A DNA stretch of 64,000 nt from Pseudomonas sp. 8Z (GCF_902506535.1 NZ_LR733827.1:521942-585941), one strand, 5' to 3'; shown: positions 17,641 to 26,229, counted from the first letter of the stretch. A program made the numbers and translations. The notes: generated by a model from the sequence alone, not told the origin.

Positions 17641-18594
17641 ATGAGCCGTGCTCTTGTGCTGTTTGCCCTACTGGCTGCCAGCGTTAATGCCGCTGCGCAA
17701 TGCCCTGATTTCACCAGTCCAGCCAATCCGCCAGCATTTACGACGCCGACGAAGAAAAGCTTCCGGCATTTGGGAAGCAAGGTCTTGGTTGGTCTCTATA
17801 GCCCATGGCACATGGTGCACGACGAAATAGTTGCTGATGGCCAATCCGCCAGCGTGACCGCCAAGTTCGACTACAGCGCAGTGCTGCACAAAGATCTGGA
17901 AGACGAATATGTGCAGGCCTATCTCTACGGCAGCGGCATGAGCAATTGGGAATACCTGGGACGTTATCTGACCAATAGCGACGGTAAGATCTCGGTGAGT
18001 GTGGGCAATCGAGCCGTGGGCGAATATCGCCTGCGCTTCGTTGTTGAGGGCGATCTCAGCCAAGTGGATGGTTATCTCAGCGTCGTGAATCCGCAGCGCC
18101 CAGCGGTATTATTCGATGTCGACGGCACGCTGACCATCAATGATTTCGAGGCTTATGCCGATTACGTCGGAGTGAAAACCGCACAGGCCTATTACTATGC
18201 GCCTGAGACGGTTCGCGCATACCGCGATAAGGGCTACCAGTTGGTGTTTCTCACGGCGCGCCCTTACTGGGTGACCAAGGAAGCGCGCGAGTGGTTCGAC
18301 TATGAGAATTTGCCGCAGTGGCATTATCGCTCCAATGCCGACAGTGATAGTGCCCAGGTGCACAAGACTAAGTACATCAAATATCTGCGCGAACAAGTCG
18401 GCCTCAATATTGTGCGTGCCTACGGGAATGCAACGACTGACATCGCCGCATACGCCGACGGCGGTATTGCTAAGGCTGATACCTGGATCATCGGACCACA
18501 TGCCGGGGAAGAGGGTACCCAGGCGCTGGGTAGCGACTACAGCTACCATTTCAGCACGGTGCTCGCGAACACTGCATCGGCACGCTGCAACTGA
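17641..18594 (+). CDS. Secreted lipin-like (LNS2) HAD phosphatase
   Basis: 317 residues from the ATG at 17641, 7 bases after AAAGGA. Signal peptide of about 19 residues (ALVLFALLAASVNAAA). Residues 40-150 form a beta-rich domain (YSPWHMVHDEIV, GEYRLRFVVEGDLSQVDGYLSVV). Residues 155-300 are a HAD domain with DVDGT at 159-163, FLTARP, and the HKTKYIKYL/YGNATTDIAAYA motifs, as in the LNS2 region of lipins. Phosphatidate phosphatase activity is known in lipins but only inferred here. Monocistronic, inside the accessory region. Confidence 0.75.
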   Translation: MSRALVLFALLAASVNAAAQCPDFTSPANPPAFTTPTKKSFRHLGSKVLVGLYSPWHMVHDEIVADGQSASVTAKFDYSAVLHKDLEDEYVQAYLYGSGMSNWEYLGRYLTNSDGKISVSVGNRAVGEYRLRFVVEGDLSQVDGYLSVVNPQRPAVLFDVDGTLTINDFEAYADYVGVKTAQAYYYAPETVRAYRDKGYQLVFLTARPYWVTKEAREWFDYENLPQWHYRSNADSDSAQVHKTKYIKYLREQVGLNIVRAYGNATTDIAAYADGGIAKADTWIIGPHAGEEGTQALGSDYSYHFSTVLANTASARCN

Positions 18595-18824
18595 TGCCTA
18601 GCGCTTGTGCCGATGCCAAGGCGACCTGGGCGAGGGTGGATAGCCCATAACCTGGGTTGAGCGTAGCGAGGCCTCGATGGGTTTCGCTGCATTCAACGCC
18701 TTCTAGCGTCGGCCAAAATCATCGGCGCCAGTGTCCGCGTTGGGCGTACGGTGACCCGATACACCTACGCGATGCATTCCCACGCGGCGCGTAGGAACGA
18801 TCAATAACCCGCCCCTCCCGCGCA
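18595..18824. other. Noncoding stretch after the LNS2 gene
   Basis: No gene seen. It contains a degraded palindromic repeat around 18645-18710 (GGGTTGAGCGTAGCGA ... GGGTTTCGCTGC) of the kind scattered in pseudomonad genomes. Its right end (from about 18768) resembles the sequence left of the intact TA pair 2 near 21210. Confidence 0.45.
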
Positions 18825-19145
18825 CCATGCGGCCGCGCAACCATTGCAACCCCCCAGTGTTTTCATCATGGCAAGCCGGGTTTCGGCGTCGGATTGCCGT
18901 ATCCGCTGCAGAAGCGATAAAGCTGCTCGCGGGATAGGCCGGTTTCTCTGGCCAGTTCGGTCATGCCTTTGGCGCGTGCCACCACGCCCAGGGCTTTGGC
19001 GATATAGCCGGTATCGCCGGTTTCCAGGGCGTCGCTCATGAACTCGGCAATGGCAGCGGGGCTGGTGAGGTAGTCGGCGGGGTCGAAGTCGCTAAAGGTT
19101 TCTGTCATCTCGTTTTCTCCACGTCTACAGGATCTGCAGGGCGGC
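18825..19145 (-). pseudogene. Decayed duplicate of TA pair 2 (antitoxin plus toxin tail)
   Basis: The antitoxin part (ATG 19108, stop 18866) matches the intact copy at 21250-21540 almost residue for residue up to SREQLYR. It then diverges, loses one base near 18872 and ends early with KPGLP. Upstream only about 13 codons of the toxin 3' end remain, and one CAG there has become TAG. The toxin is therefore gone and the antitoxin is 80 instead of 96 residues. The remaining antitoxin N-terminal part may still be made. Confidence 0.8.
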
Positions 19146-19170
19146 CTTGAACGTCGAGTGTGGAACGATC

Positions 19171-19280
19171 AATTGCTCTTGGGCTGTGTCTTCGAGTGTG
19201 AAGCGAGGTGGACAAGCTTCGCGTTGTCCACCCTACCCGAGATTTCGCCGTAGGGTGGATGACGCCTTTTTCATCCGCCG
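19171..19280. repeat. Dispersed repeat, copy 2
   Basis: Copy of the repeat at 15759-15866, with GGTGGACAAGCTTCGCGTTGTCCACC and GGTGGATGACGC...TTTTTCATCCGCC hairpins. It lies immediately beside the decayed TA copy. Confidence 0.75.
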
Positions 19281-19526
19281 TCACTGCGGATGGCCGGGCT
19301 ACTTGCTGACTACCGCAGGAGAGGTACACCTGTAATGTGAGGAATGGCCGCTACGAGGTGCTCGTGACGGCCAAAAACGAAGAGCTGAGCGGACAACCTG
19401 ACCGGCTTTGACTGGTCGGTGCGTTCAAAATCGGCAGAGGTCGAAGTCGGCCGGAAATGTCGGGCTATTTCAGACCATCCCTAGAGGCTTCGATATCGTG
19501 GTCTGTACCTGATTTTTGCTTCGTTT
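19281..19526. other. Noncoding stretch before the 42-residue gene
   Basis: No gene, RNA gene or clear repeat is seen here apart from the promoter that begins at 19527. Confidence 0.4.
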
Positions 19527-19555
19527 TTGACAGGTGTAAGGAGTTGGACTAAATA
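19527..19555 (+). promoter_or_regulatory. Candidate sigma-70 promoter of the 42-residue gene
   Basis: A perfect -35, TTGACA, at 19527-19532 and TAAATA at 19550-19555, 17 bases apart. The ATG of the small gene is 40 bases further on. The -10 is only a partial match. Confidence 0.5.
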
Positions 19556-19594
19556 AAAACGGTTTAACAACCAATGCAATAAAAGGAATCGACT

Positions 19595-19723
19595 ATGAGT
19601 ATCAAACCTGGCCCTAAAAGAAAAAACGAAGACGGCACCCCGGACAAAAGGCAGAGGGTTACGCCTGAAAAGCAAAAGGAACATCCTTACCTGAAACCTC
19701 ACAGGCATAAAAAAGGGGAGTAG
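19595..19723 (+). CDS. Small basic orphan protein (42 residues)
   Basis: ATG at 19595, stop TAG at 19721-19723, AAAAGGA about 8 bases upstream. The 42-residue product begins MSIKPGPKRKNED and ends PHRHKKGE. It is rich in Lys, Arg, Pro and His, with no hydrophobic segment and no cysteine. A -35/-10 pair stands before it and a strong terminator begins 6 bases after the stop, so it looks like a complete one-gene unit. I do not recognise it; the composition suggests nucleic-acid binding or disorder, which is only a guess. Confidence 0.6.
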   Translation: MSIKPGPKRKNEDGTPDKRQRVTPEKQKEHPYLKPHRHKKGE

Positions 19724-19728
19724 GCTTG

Positions 19729-19754
19729 AAAAGCAGCTATTAAGAGCTGCTTTT
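19729..19754 (+). terminator. Terminator after the 42-residue gene
   Basis: AAAAGCAGCT, 6-base loop, AGCTGCTTTT: ten matched base pairs ending in TTTT. The A-run and T-run on either side make it usable from both strands. Confidence 0.85.
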
Positions 19755-20091
19755 GGGGGCTGTTCGTTAGCTCTGTGGGTGGGCGGTGTTCCGAAAATAA
19801 GAGAACATGAAAATGCATCGGGATTAGGCGTGAAAGCTGGCGTATGCGAGCGAATACTTTCGGCCAGAAGCAAGCAGGGGGGCAGAGATAAACCCCTTTT
19901 CTGTCGTGAGCAGCGCAATGGTGGTGCTCGTGTCGACTATTTAGATTCACTCGAAAGCCTCTTCACCAATGTTAAGCTGTTTTCAGCCACCAAATAGATT
20001 TAGGTATGTAACTTCAGCTAAAGGGTGGAAGGCTCAAAGGTCTAGGCAACCTCGAATCAGAAGTGGAATTTTTTAAAATTGTGGAGTATTT
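19755..20091. other. Noncoding stretch before the AT-rich gene
   Basis: Short open frames occur on both strands but none has a convincing start or composition. The GTGGAG just before 20092 is the Shine-Dalgarno of the next gene. The region grows AT-richer toward its right end. Confidence 0.4.
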
Positions 20092-21018
20092 ATGGCGCTG
20101 ATTCCGAGGCATGAGCTGTGGCGTAGGCAATATCGGGAAAATCCATATATAAGACATTTGTCGGCTCTTGAGCTGGAGGAGCGGTTCAAGGATATACTCA
20201 ATATCCTGACGATTCTTACGCCGGATGGAAAAATTGGTGTGGGAGTGGGGAAAAATCTTAATAATGAAATGTGGGCTAAGTGCACTCACGTTCTGACTGA
20301 AATGGAAGATCGTTACGGGCCTTTTCCCAATGGTTTTACAAATGGCTTTATCAAAGATGCCAATATGGTTCATCCTACATTTCCCAATCCTCCTAAGTCG
20401 AAGTTGGCTATAGAGCTTGCTGGAGGGATCGTTTCCGGTAGAATTTATAAGTTTTCTAAGAAAAAGTATATTGATGAAATGTTTAGTTTCGGAAAGTTTC
20501 GTGTTGCGCCTGCCTCTTATTACAGCGATCCGTCATTGAATGTTGCAATACGAGATGATGAGTTGGTATTTAATGGTTCTATTTTTTCTGGGTTAAAAGG
20601 AATTGTAAAGCCTGGGGAAGCTGTTCCTTCCTACGGCAGAATAGAGTACTCGGTAAAAGCGAGAACAAACTACTACGTTACCTGCTTTGCGTCAAATTAT
20701 ACATACCGTGAATTTTCTGATTTTGACGCTGACTCGTGTTTGGTAATCAAAAAACCACGCGCATTTACAGACAGACTTATCCGAGTAGGTAATCAAGCTT
20801 TTTCAGGTTATGAGGGTTTTGCTGGTAGCGTAAAATATTTAGATCCTATTCTTTGTGATCCAAGAAGAATAGACGTCAATTTCGCGAAGCATTTCAAATA
20901 CGCATATCAAAATGAGTACCGCATAATCTGGGCTCCTAGGGAGCCTGTGTCAGAGTTGCAGCCAATTTATCTTGAGATAGGGCCGCTCGATGATATAGCG
21001 GAAATTATTGAGATTTAA
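20092..21018 (+). CDS. AT-rich accessory gene, DUF2971-like protein
   Basis: 308 residues, ATG preceded by GTGGAG at good spacing. No signal peptide or membrane helix. From residue ~118 the sequence (GRIYKFSKKKYIDEMFSFGKFRVAPASYYSDPSLN), then YYVTCFAS..., and C-terminal FAKHFKYAYQNEYRIIW followed by LEIGPLDDIAEII follow the order of motifs in DUF2971 proteins; the first ~110 residues are unlike anything I know. Two 60-base lines counted by hand (20461-20520, 20821-20880) have 21 G+C each, far below neighbouring genes, so recent acquisition is likely. Function unknown; DUF2971 proteins are often found in defence or mobile regions. Confidence 0.6.
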   Translation: MALIPRHELWRRQYRENPYIRHLSALELEERFKDILNILTILTPDGKIGVGVGKNLNNEMWAKCTHVLTEMEDRYGPFPNGFTNGFIKDANMVHPTFPNPPKSKLAIELAGGIVSGRIYKFSKKKYIDEMFSFGKFRVAPASYYSDPSLNVAIRDDELVFNGSIFSGLKGIVKPGEAVPSYGRIEYSVKARTNYYVTCFASNYTYREFSDFDADSCLVIKKPRAFTDRLIRVGNQAFSGYEGFAGSVKYLDPILCDPRRIDVNFAKHFKYAYQNEYRIIWAPREPVSELQPIYLEIGPLDDIAEIIEI

Positions 21019-21249
21019 TCATTGGTTTACTCCGTGTAGTGGACGACTTTGAAAGTCGTTTCAGTGTCTCTAGTGTCACTAAAACTTTTAAGGCTTGAGG
21101 CTTCGTCCCCTGCCCGAACTTTTCTGGATCTTGGAGCAACCGGGGACAGACCACGATATTGGTGTTGAGGGGCTTCGCGTCGAGCGCAGCGTTGTAGGGC
21201 GTCCCGATCCACGCGCTGCATTACATGCGCACGCTAGGTAATGACACCC
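21019..21249. other. Noncoding stretch between AT-rich gene and TA pair 2
   Basis: A short perfect inverted repeat ACGACTTT-G-AAAGTCGT near 21045-21061 follows the AT-rich gene and might end its transcript. Nothing else is recognised. Confidence 0.4.
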
Positions 21250-21540
21250 TCATCGCGTATGCGGCCGTGCCGCCATTTCAATCCCCAGCGCCTTCATCAC
21301 CGCAAGCATGGTTTTCAGTGTCGGGTTGCCGTGTTCGCTGAATGAGCGATAAAGCTGCTCGCGGGACAGGCCGGTTTCTCTGGCCAGTTCGGTCATGCCT
21401 TTGGCGCGAGCCACTACACCCAAGGCCTTGGCGATATAGCCGGCATCGCCGGTTTCCAGGGCGTCGCTCATGAACTCGGCAATGGCTGCGGGGCTGGTGA
21501 GGTATTCGGCGGGGTCGAAGTCGCTAAAGGTTTCAGTCAT
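21250..21540 (-). CDS. HigA-type antitoxin of TA pair 2
   Basis: 96 residues. MTETFSDFDPAEYLTSPAAIAEFMSDALETGD followed by a helix-turn-helix (MTELARETGLSREQLYRSFSEHGNPTLKTMLAVMKALGI), the classic addiction-module antidote pattern. Its start overlaps the toxin 3' end by 8 bases. It neutralises the toxin and probably represses the operon. A decayed copy lies at 18825-19145. Confidence 0.92.
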   Translation of the reverse strand: MTETFSDFDPAEYLTSPAAIAEFMSDALETGDAGYIAKALGVVARAKGMTELARETGLSREQLYRSFSEHGNPTLKTMLAVMKALGIEMAARPHTR

Positions 21541-21835
21541 CTCGTTTTCTCCAGGTCTGCAGGATCTGTTGGGCGGCTTCGATGTCGCGGCGTTGGCTGC
21601 CCTTGTCGCCTGCGCAGAGCAGGATCACCAGCGTGTTGCCTTGCTGGTGGAAATACACCCGGTAGCCGGGGCCATAGTGAATCCGCAGTTCGCTGACGCC
21701 GTGGCCGACCGGCGCCACGTCGCCTGGCAGGCCTTCCATCAGCCGGTTGATCCGGGCCACGATGCGCGCCTTGCCGGTTTCGTCCTTGAGCTTCTTCAGC
21801 CAGTTTCTGAAGGTGGCGGATTCGATTTTTTGCAT
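21533..21835 (-). CDS. RelE/HigB-type toxin of TA pair 2
   Basis: 100 residues from the ATG at 21835. FRNWLKKLKDETGKARIVARINRLMEGLPGDVAPVGHGVSELRIHYGPGYRVYFHQQGNTLVILLCAGDK is the standard 'addiction module killer' family, related to ParE/RelE. mRNA cleavage is the usual activity. First gene of the pair; TTTATAAAC at 21846-21854 on the minus strand may be part of its promoter. Confidence 0.92.
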   Translation of the reverse strand: MQKIESATFRNWLKKLKDETGKARIVARINRLMEGLPGDVAPVGHGVSELRIHYGPGYRVYFHQQGNTLVILLCAGDKGSQRRDIEAAQQILQTWRKRDD

Positions 21836-22117
21836 GGGCTGAATGTAGTTTATAAAGCACAAATTGCCAAGGTGGAGGATCTGGCTGCGTTGTAGGCGTT
21901 CCGTTTGCGAAGCAGTACGCCGTTGGGAGCACTGGGCGTAGGTTGTGGTGCCATTTTCAGCATGGGCCGGTGGACTGTTCGCTGGCGCTCCTGAGTTCAC
22001 CCTACGCGCTGTCGCTACGAGCGGTCGGCGTTCCGATCCATCCTACGCGCGCTCCCGGCAGCGGGCAGGGCTCGAATCTGCGACAATCCCGCCTTTGCCC
22101 TGATTGCCCCGATCCAG

Positions 22118-25100
22118 ATGACTGACCTCGCCACGCTGCAGAACAACCTCGACCACGTCATGATCGCCGAGCGCCATCGCTTGCGCCGGCAGTTGCATGA
22201 GCTGCAGAAGCACCCTGACGAGGCCAAGCTGGCGCAGTGGCTGGAGCGTTTTCAGGCGTCCAGCGACAAGGTGGCGGCGCGGCGTAGCAGCATCCCGGCG
22301 ATGCGCTACGACGATGCGCTGCCGATTGCCGCCAAACGCGACGAGATCAAGGCTGCGCTGGAGAAGAGCCAGGTAGTGGTGATTGCCGGTGAGACCGGTT
22401 CGGGCAAGACCACGCAGTTGCCGAAGATCTGCCTGGAGATCGGTCGGGGCGTGCATGGGCTGATCGGCCATACCCAGCCGCGTCGCTTGGCGGCGCGCAG
22501 TGTGGCGACGCGAGTGGCCGAGGAAATCGGCACGCCGCTGGGCGAGCTGGTCGGTTATCAGGTGCGGTTCGAGGATCAGAGCAAGGACGGCACGCTGATC
22601 AAGCTGATGACCGACGGCATCCTGCTCGCCGAGACGCAGCACGACCGCTTTCTGGAGAAGTACGACACCATCATCGTCGACGAGGCGCACGAACGTAGCC
22701 TCAACATCGACTTCCTGCTTGGCTATCTGAAGACTCTGCTGCCGCGTCGCCCGGATCTGAAGCTGATCATCACCTCGGCGACCATCGATCTGGAGCGTTT
22801 CAGCAAACATTTCAACGACGCGCCAATCATCGAGGTGTCCGGTCGCACCTACCCGGTGGAAACCTGGTATCGCCCGTTGGCGGCGGAGGTGGACGAGGAG
22901 GGCGAGCGTCTGCTCGATGACCTGTCCATCGATCAGGGCATTCTTGCCGCGCTGGATGAGATCGCCGAGCACGAGCGCAGCGTCGGCCAGCGCCCCGGTG
23001 ATGTGCTGGTGTTCCTGCCTGGCGAGCGCGAGATTCGCGAAGCCGCCGAGGTGCTGCGCAAGGCCAATCTGCGTTTTACCGAGGTGCTGCCGCTGTATGC
23101 GCGGCTGACGCCTGCCGAGCAGCAGAAGATTTTCGCGCCCATGGCCGGGCGCAAGATCGTGCTGGCCACCAACGTCGCCGAAACCTCGCTGACGGTGCCG
23201 GGCATTCGCTACGTGATCGACAGCGGCACCGCGCGCATCAGCCGCTACAGCTACCGCGCCAAGGTGCAGCGCTTGCCCATCGAGCCGGTGTCGCAGGCCA
23301 GCGCCAACCAGCGTAAGGGCCGTTGCGGGCGGGTCGAGCCGGGTATCTGCATTCGTCTGTACAGCGAGGAGGATTTTCTCGGGCGCCCGGAATTTACCGA
23401 CCCGGAGATTCTGCGTACCAACCTGGCGGCGGTGATTCTGCAGATGCTGCACCTGCGCCTGGGCAGCATCGAGGACTTCCCCTTTATCGAGCCGCCAGAT
23501 GGCAAGGCCATCAGCGACGGCTTCAATCTGTTGCAGGAGCTGTCTGCGGTCAACCGCGAAAGCCAGCTCACGCCACTTGGCCGCCAGTTGGCGCGCCTGC
23601 CCATCGACCCGCGCCTGGGGCGCATGGTGCTGGAAGGCGCCAAGCAGGGCAGCCTGGAGGAAATCCTCATCGTCGCCGCCGCGCTGTCGGTGCAGGACCC
23701 GCGTGAGCGACCGATGGATCGCCAGCAGGCCGCCGACCAGGCGCATGCGCAGTGGAAGGATGTGGATTCCGACTTCGCCGCGCTGATCAACCTGTGGCGC
23801 GGCTTCGAGGAAAAACGCCAGGAGCTGGGCAGCAACCCGCTGCGTACCTGGTGCAAGAAGAACTTCCTCAATTACATGCGCCTGCGCGAGTGGCGCGACG
23901 CACACCGGCAACTGGTGCTGATCGCCCGTGATCTGCAGTTGATGGGCAAGGGTGCAGCTAAGGTGGATAACGCGTCCGCCAAGGTGGATGGCTCCGGCCA
24001 TCCACCCTACGAAAAGGCTCAAAACCCGGCGCCGACCAAGGACAACCGCGTCAACGCCATCGCCCGCCAGCAGGCCGAGGCCAGCGAGGCGGCGGTGCGG
24101 GCGAAGAACTACGCCGCCGTGCACAAGGCGATTCTCGCCGGCCTGCTCAGCCAGATCGGCCAGAAGACCGAGGAGGGCGACTACCTCGGCGCGCGTCAGC
24201 GGCGTTTCTGGATTCACCCGTCCAGCGTGATCGGGCGCAAGAAGCCCAACTGGATCATGGCCGCCGAACTGGTGGAAACCACCAAGCTGTTCGCCCGTAT
24301 GGTGGCGAAGATCGAGCCGGACTGGATCGAGCCGCTGGCCGCTCATCTGGTGAAGAAGAACCATCTGGAACCGCACTGGGAGAAGAAGCGCGGCCAAGTG
24401 GTGGCGTACGAGCAGGTCACCCTGTACGGCATGATCATCGTCGGCCGCCGCCCGGTGCATTACGGCCCTATCGACCCGCCCGTGGCGCGCGAGATGTTCA
24501 TTCGCGAGGGCCTGGTGCGTGGCGAGATCAACAGCCGCGTGCGCTGCCTGACCGCCAACCGACAGTTGCTGGAACGCCTCGACGAGCTGGAGGCCAAGTC
24601 GCGCCGCCGCGACATCCTCGCCGACGAGGAAACCCTGTTCGGCTACTACGACGCGCGCATCCCGCAGGACATCTACCAGGCCGCGAGTTTCGAGAGTTGG
24701 TACAAGAAGGGCAGCGCCGCCGACGCGCAACTGTTGATCATGCGCGAGGAAGACGCCCTGGCCCGCTCGGCCTCCGAAGTCACCGCCGCGCAGTACCCGG
24801 ACACCTTGCGCATCGGCGAGCTGCAACTGCCGCTGAGCTATCACTTCGAGCCCAACCACCCGCGTGATGGCGTGACCCTGCGCGTGCCGGCGCCGCTGTT
24901 GCCGCAACTGCAACCCGAGCGTCTGGAATGGTTGGTGCCGGGGCCGCTGGAGGCCAAGTGCATTGCCCTGGTGCGCGGCCTGCCCAAGGCGCTGCGCAAG
25001 AACTTCGTGCCGGTGCCGGATTTCGTCGGTGCCGCGCTGGACAAACTGGTGTTTGGCCAAGGCTCGCTGCCGCAGGCACTCGGCCAGGAGCTTTTGCGCA

Positions 25101-26161
25101 TGACCGGCGCGCGGGTATCGGATGAGGCCTGGGCGGAAGCGGCGCAAGGCTTGGAAAGCCATCTGAAAATGAATATCGAGGTGGTGGATGCGCGCGGCAA
25201 GTTCCTCGGTGAAGGCCGCGACTTGGCCGAGTTGACCGCACGTTTCGCCGAGGCCAGCCAGGCCGCATTGGCCATCCCGCAGCAGAGCGACAAACCGAAA
25301 GCGGTGGAGGCCAAGGCCTTCGCCGAGGTGGCCGAGAAGGCGCAGCAGAAGATCGCCGGGCTTTCCATGACGGTTTATCCGGCGCTGGTGGAAGAGGGCG
25401 GGGTGGTCAAGGAAGGGCGCTTCCCGACTCAGGCTGAGGCCGACTTCCAGCATCGCCGCGCGTTGCAGCGCCTGCTGTTGCAACAACTGGCCGAGCAGGC
25501 GAAGTTTCTGCGCGGCAAGCTGCCGGGGCTGACCGAGCTGGGGCTGCTGTATCGCGACATTGGCCGCGTAGAGGCGCTGGTCGAGGACATTCTGCTGGCC
25601 AGCCTGGATGCCTGCATCCTCGAAGGTGAAGCGACGCTGCCGCGCGATGGCGCGGCGCTGGCGCAACTGGCCGAGCGCAAGCGTGGCGACTGGACGGCGC
25701 ATGCCGAGCGCATCGCTCGTCTGGTGCTGGAAATCCTCAAGCTCAACCATGGCTTGCAGAAGCGCTTCAAGGGCAAGATCGATCTGGCCCAGGCCATGGC
25801 GCTCAACGATATCAAGCAACAGTTGGCCAATCTGGTCTACGCCGGTTTCGTGCGTGAAACGCCGGGCGAGTGGCTCAAGGAAATCCCGCGTTACCTTAAA
25901 ACCATCGAGCAGCGTCTGGACAAGGTGGGCGCGCAAGTGCAGCGTGATCGCGTGTGGATGGGTGAGCTGGCGGGGTGCTGGGAACAGTATCAGGCGCGTG
26001 CTGCCAAACACGCTCAGGAAGGCAAGCGCGACCCGCAGCTCACGTTGTATCGCTGGATGCTGGAGGAGTACCGCGTGTCGCTGTTCGCCCAGCAACTGGG
26101 CACGAAAATGGCGGTATCGGACAAGCGCCTGAACAAGCAGTGGACGCTGGTTGAAAGTTGA
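22118..26161 (+). CDS. hrpA: ATP-dependent RNA helicase HrpA (DEAH box)
   Basis: 1347 residues, close to the usual length of HrpA (about 1300). Walker A GETGSGKT at residues 91-98, DEAHE near 188, SAT near 221, the QRKGRCGR arginine-finger motif near 393, then the helicase-associated and long C-terminal DUF3418 domains. Cytoplasmic; linked to rescue of stalled ribosomes or mRNA handling in E. coli. Residues ~611-640 carry an extra segment (AKVDNASAKVDGSGHPPYEK) encoded by a palindromic repeat. Confidence 0.95.
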   Translation: MTDLATLQNNLDHVMIAERHRLRRQLHELQKHPDEAKLAQWLERFQASSDKVAARRSSIPAMRYDDALPIAAKRDEIKAALEKSQVVVIAGETGSGKTTQLPKICLEIGRGVHGLIGHTQPRRLAARSVATRVAEEIGTPLGELVGYQVRFEDQSKDGTLIKLMTDGILLAETQHDRFLEKYDTIIVDEAHERSLNIDFLLGYLKTLLPRRPDLKLIITSATIDLERFSKHFNDAPIIEVSGRTYPVETWYRPLAAEVDEEGERLLDDLSIDQGILAALDEIAEHERSVGQRPGDVLVFLPGEREIREAAEVLRKANLRFTEVLPLYARLTPAEQQKIFAPMAGRKIVLATNVAETSLTVPGIRYVIDSGTARISRYSYRAKVQRLPIEPVSQASANQRKGRCGRVEPGICIRLYSEEDFLGRPEFTDPEILRTNLAAVILQMLHLRLGSIEDFPFIEPPDGKAISDGFNLLQELSAVNRESQLTPLGRQLARLPIDPRLGRMVLEGAKQGSLEEILIVAAALSVQDPRERPMDRQQAADQAHAQWKDVDSDFAALINLWRGFEEKRQELGSNPLRTWCKKNFLNYMRLREWRDAHRQLVLIARDLQLMGKGAAKVDNASAKVDGSGHPPYEKAQNPAPTKDNRVNAIARQQAEASEAAVRAKNYAAVHKAILAGLLSQIGQKTEEGDYLGARQRRFWIHPSSVIGRKKPNWIMAAELVETTKLFARMVAKIEPDWIEPLAAHLVKKNHLEPHWEKKRGQVVAYEQVTLYGMIIVGRRPVHYGPIDPPVAREMFIREGLVRGEINSRVRCLTANRQLLERLDELEAKSRRRDILADEETLFGYYDARIPQDIYQAASFESWYKKGSAADAQLLIMREEDALARSASEVTAAQYPDTLRIGELQLPLSYHFEPNHPRDGVTLRVPAPLLPQLQPERLEWLVPGPLEAKCIALVRGLPKALRKNFVPVPDFVGAALDKLVFGQGSLPQALGQELLRMTGARVSDEAWAEAAQGLESHLKMNIEVVDARGKFLGEGRDLAELTARFAEASQAALAIPQQSDKPKAVEAKAFAEVAEKAQQKIAGLSMTVYPALVEEGGVVKEGRFPTQAEADFQHRRALQRLLLQQLAEQAKFLRGKLPGLTELGLLYRDIGRVEALVEDILLASLDACILEGEATLPRDGAALAQLAERKRGDWTAHAERIARLVLEILKLNHGLQKRFKGKIDLAQAMALNDIKQQLANLVYAGFVRETPGEWLKEIPRYLKTIEQRLDKVGAQVQRDRVWMGELAGCWEQYQARAAKHAQEGKRDPQLTLYRWMLEEYRVSLFAQQLGTKMAVSDKRLNKQWTLVES
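23960..24011. repeat. Palindromic repeat inserted in frame in hrpA
   Basis: AAGGTGGATAACGCGTCCGCC followed by GGTGGATGG, CTCCGG, CCATCCACC and CTACG. The wording (GGTGGATAACGC, ATCCACCCTACG) is that of intergenic palindromes such as those at 15833 and 19250. It keeps the frame and adds a hydrophilic linker. Confidence 0.65.
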
Positions 26162-26229
26162 TTTGATGAGCGGGTTCGTTAGCGAGCCCGGTGTGAGTCT
26201 GCCACTGGTGAATTTGGAACGTGAGACAA

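Noticed and set aside
19779..19997. Plus-strand frame of 72 codons between the 42-residue gene and the AT-rich gene
   Set aside because: No ribosome site, no recognisable motif, and composition unlike the neighbouring gene.
22043..26095. Open frame of 1350 codons on the minus strand opposite hrpA
   Set aside because: It mirrors the hrpA codon frame almost end to end, a known effect of high-GC codon use; the translation is His/Gln/Leu-rich without any domain, while hrpA has all helicase motifs.
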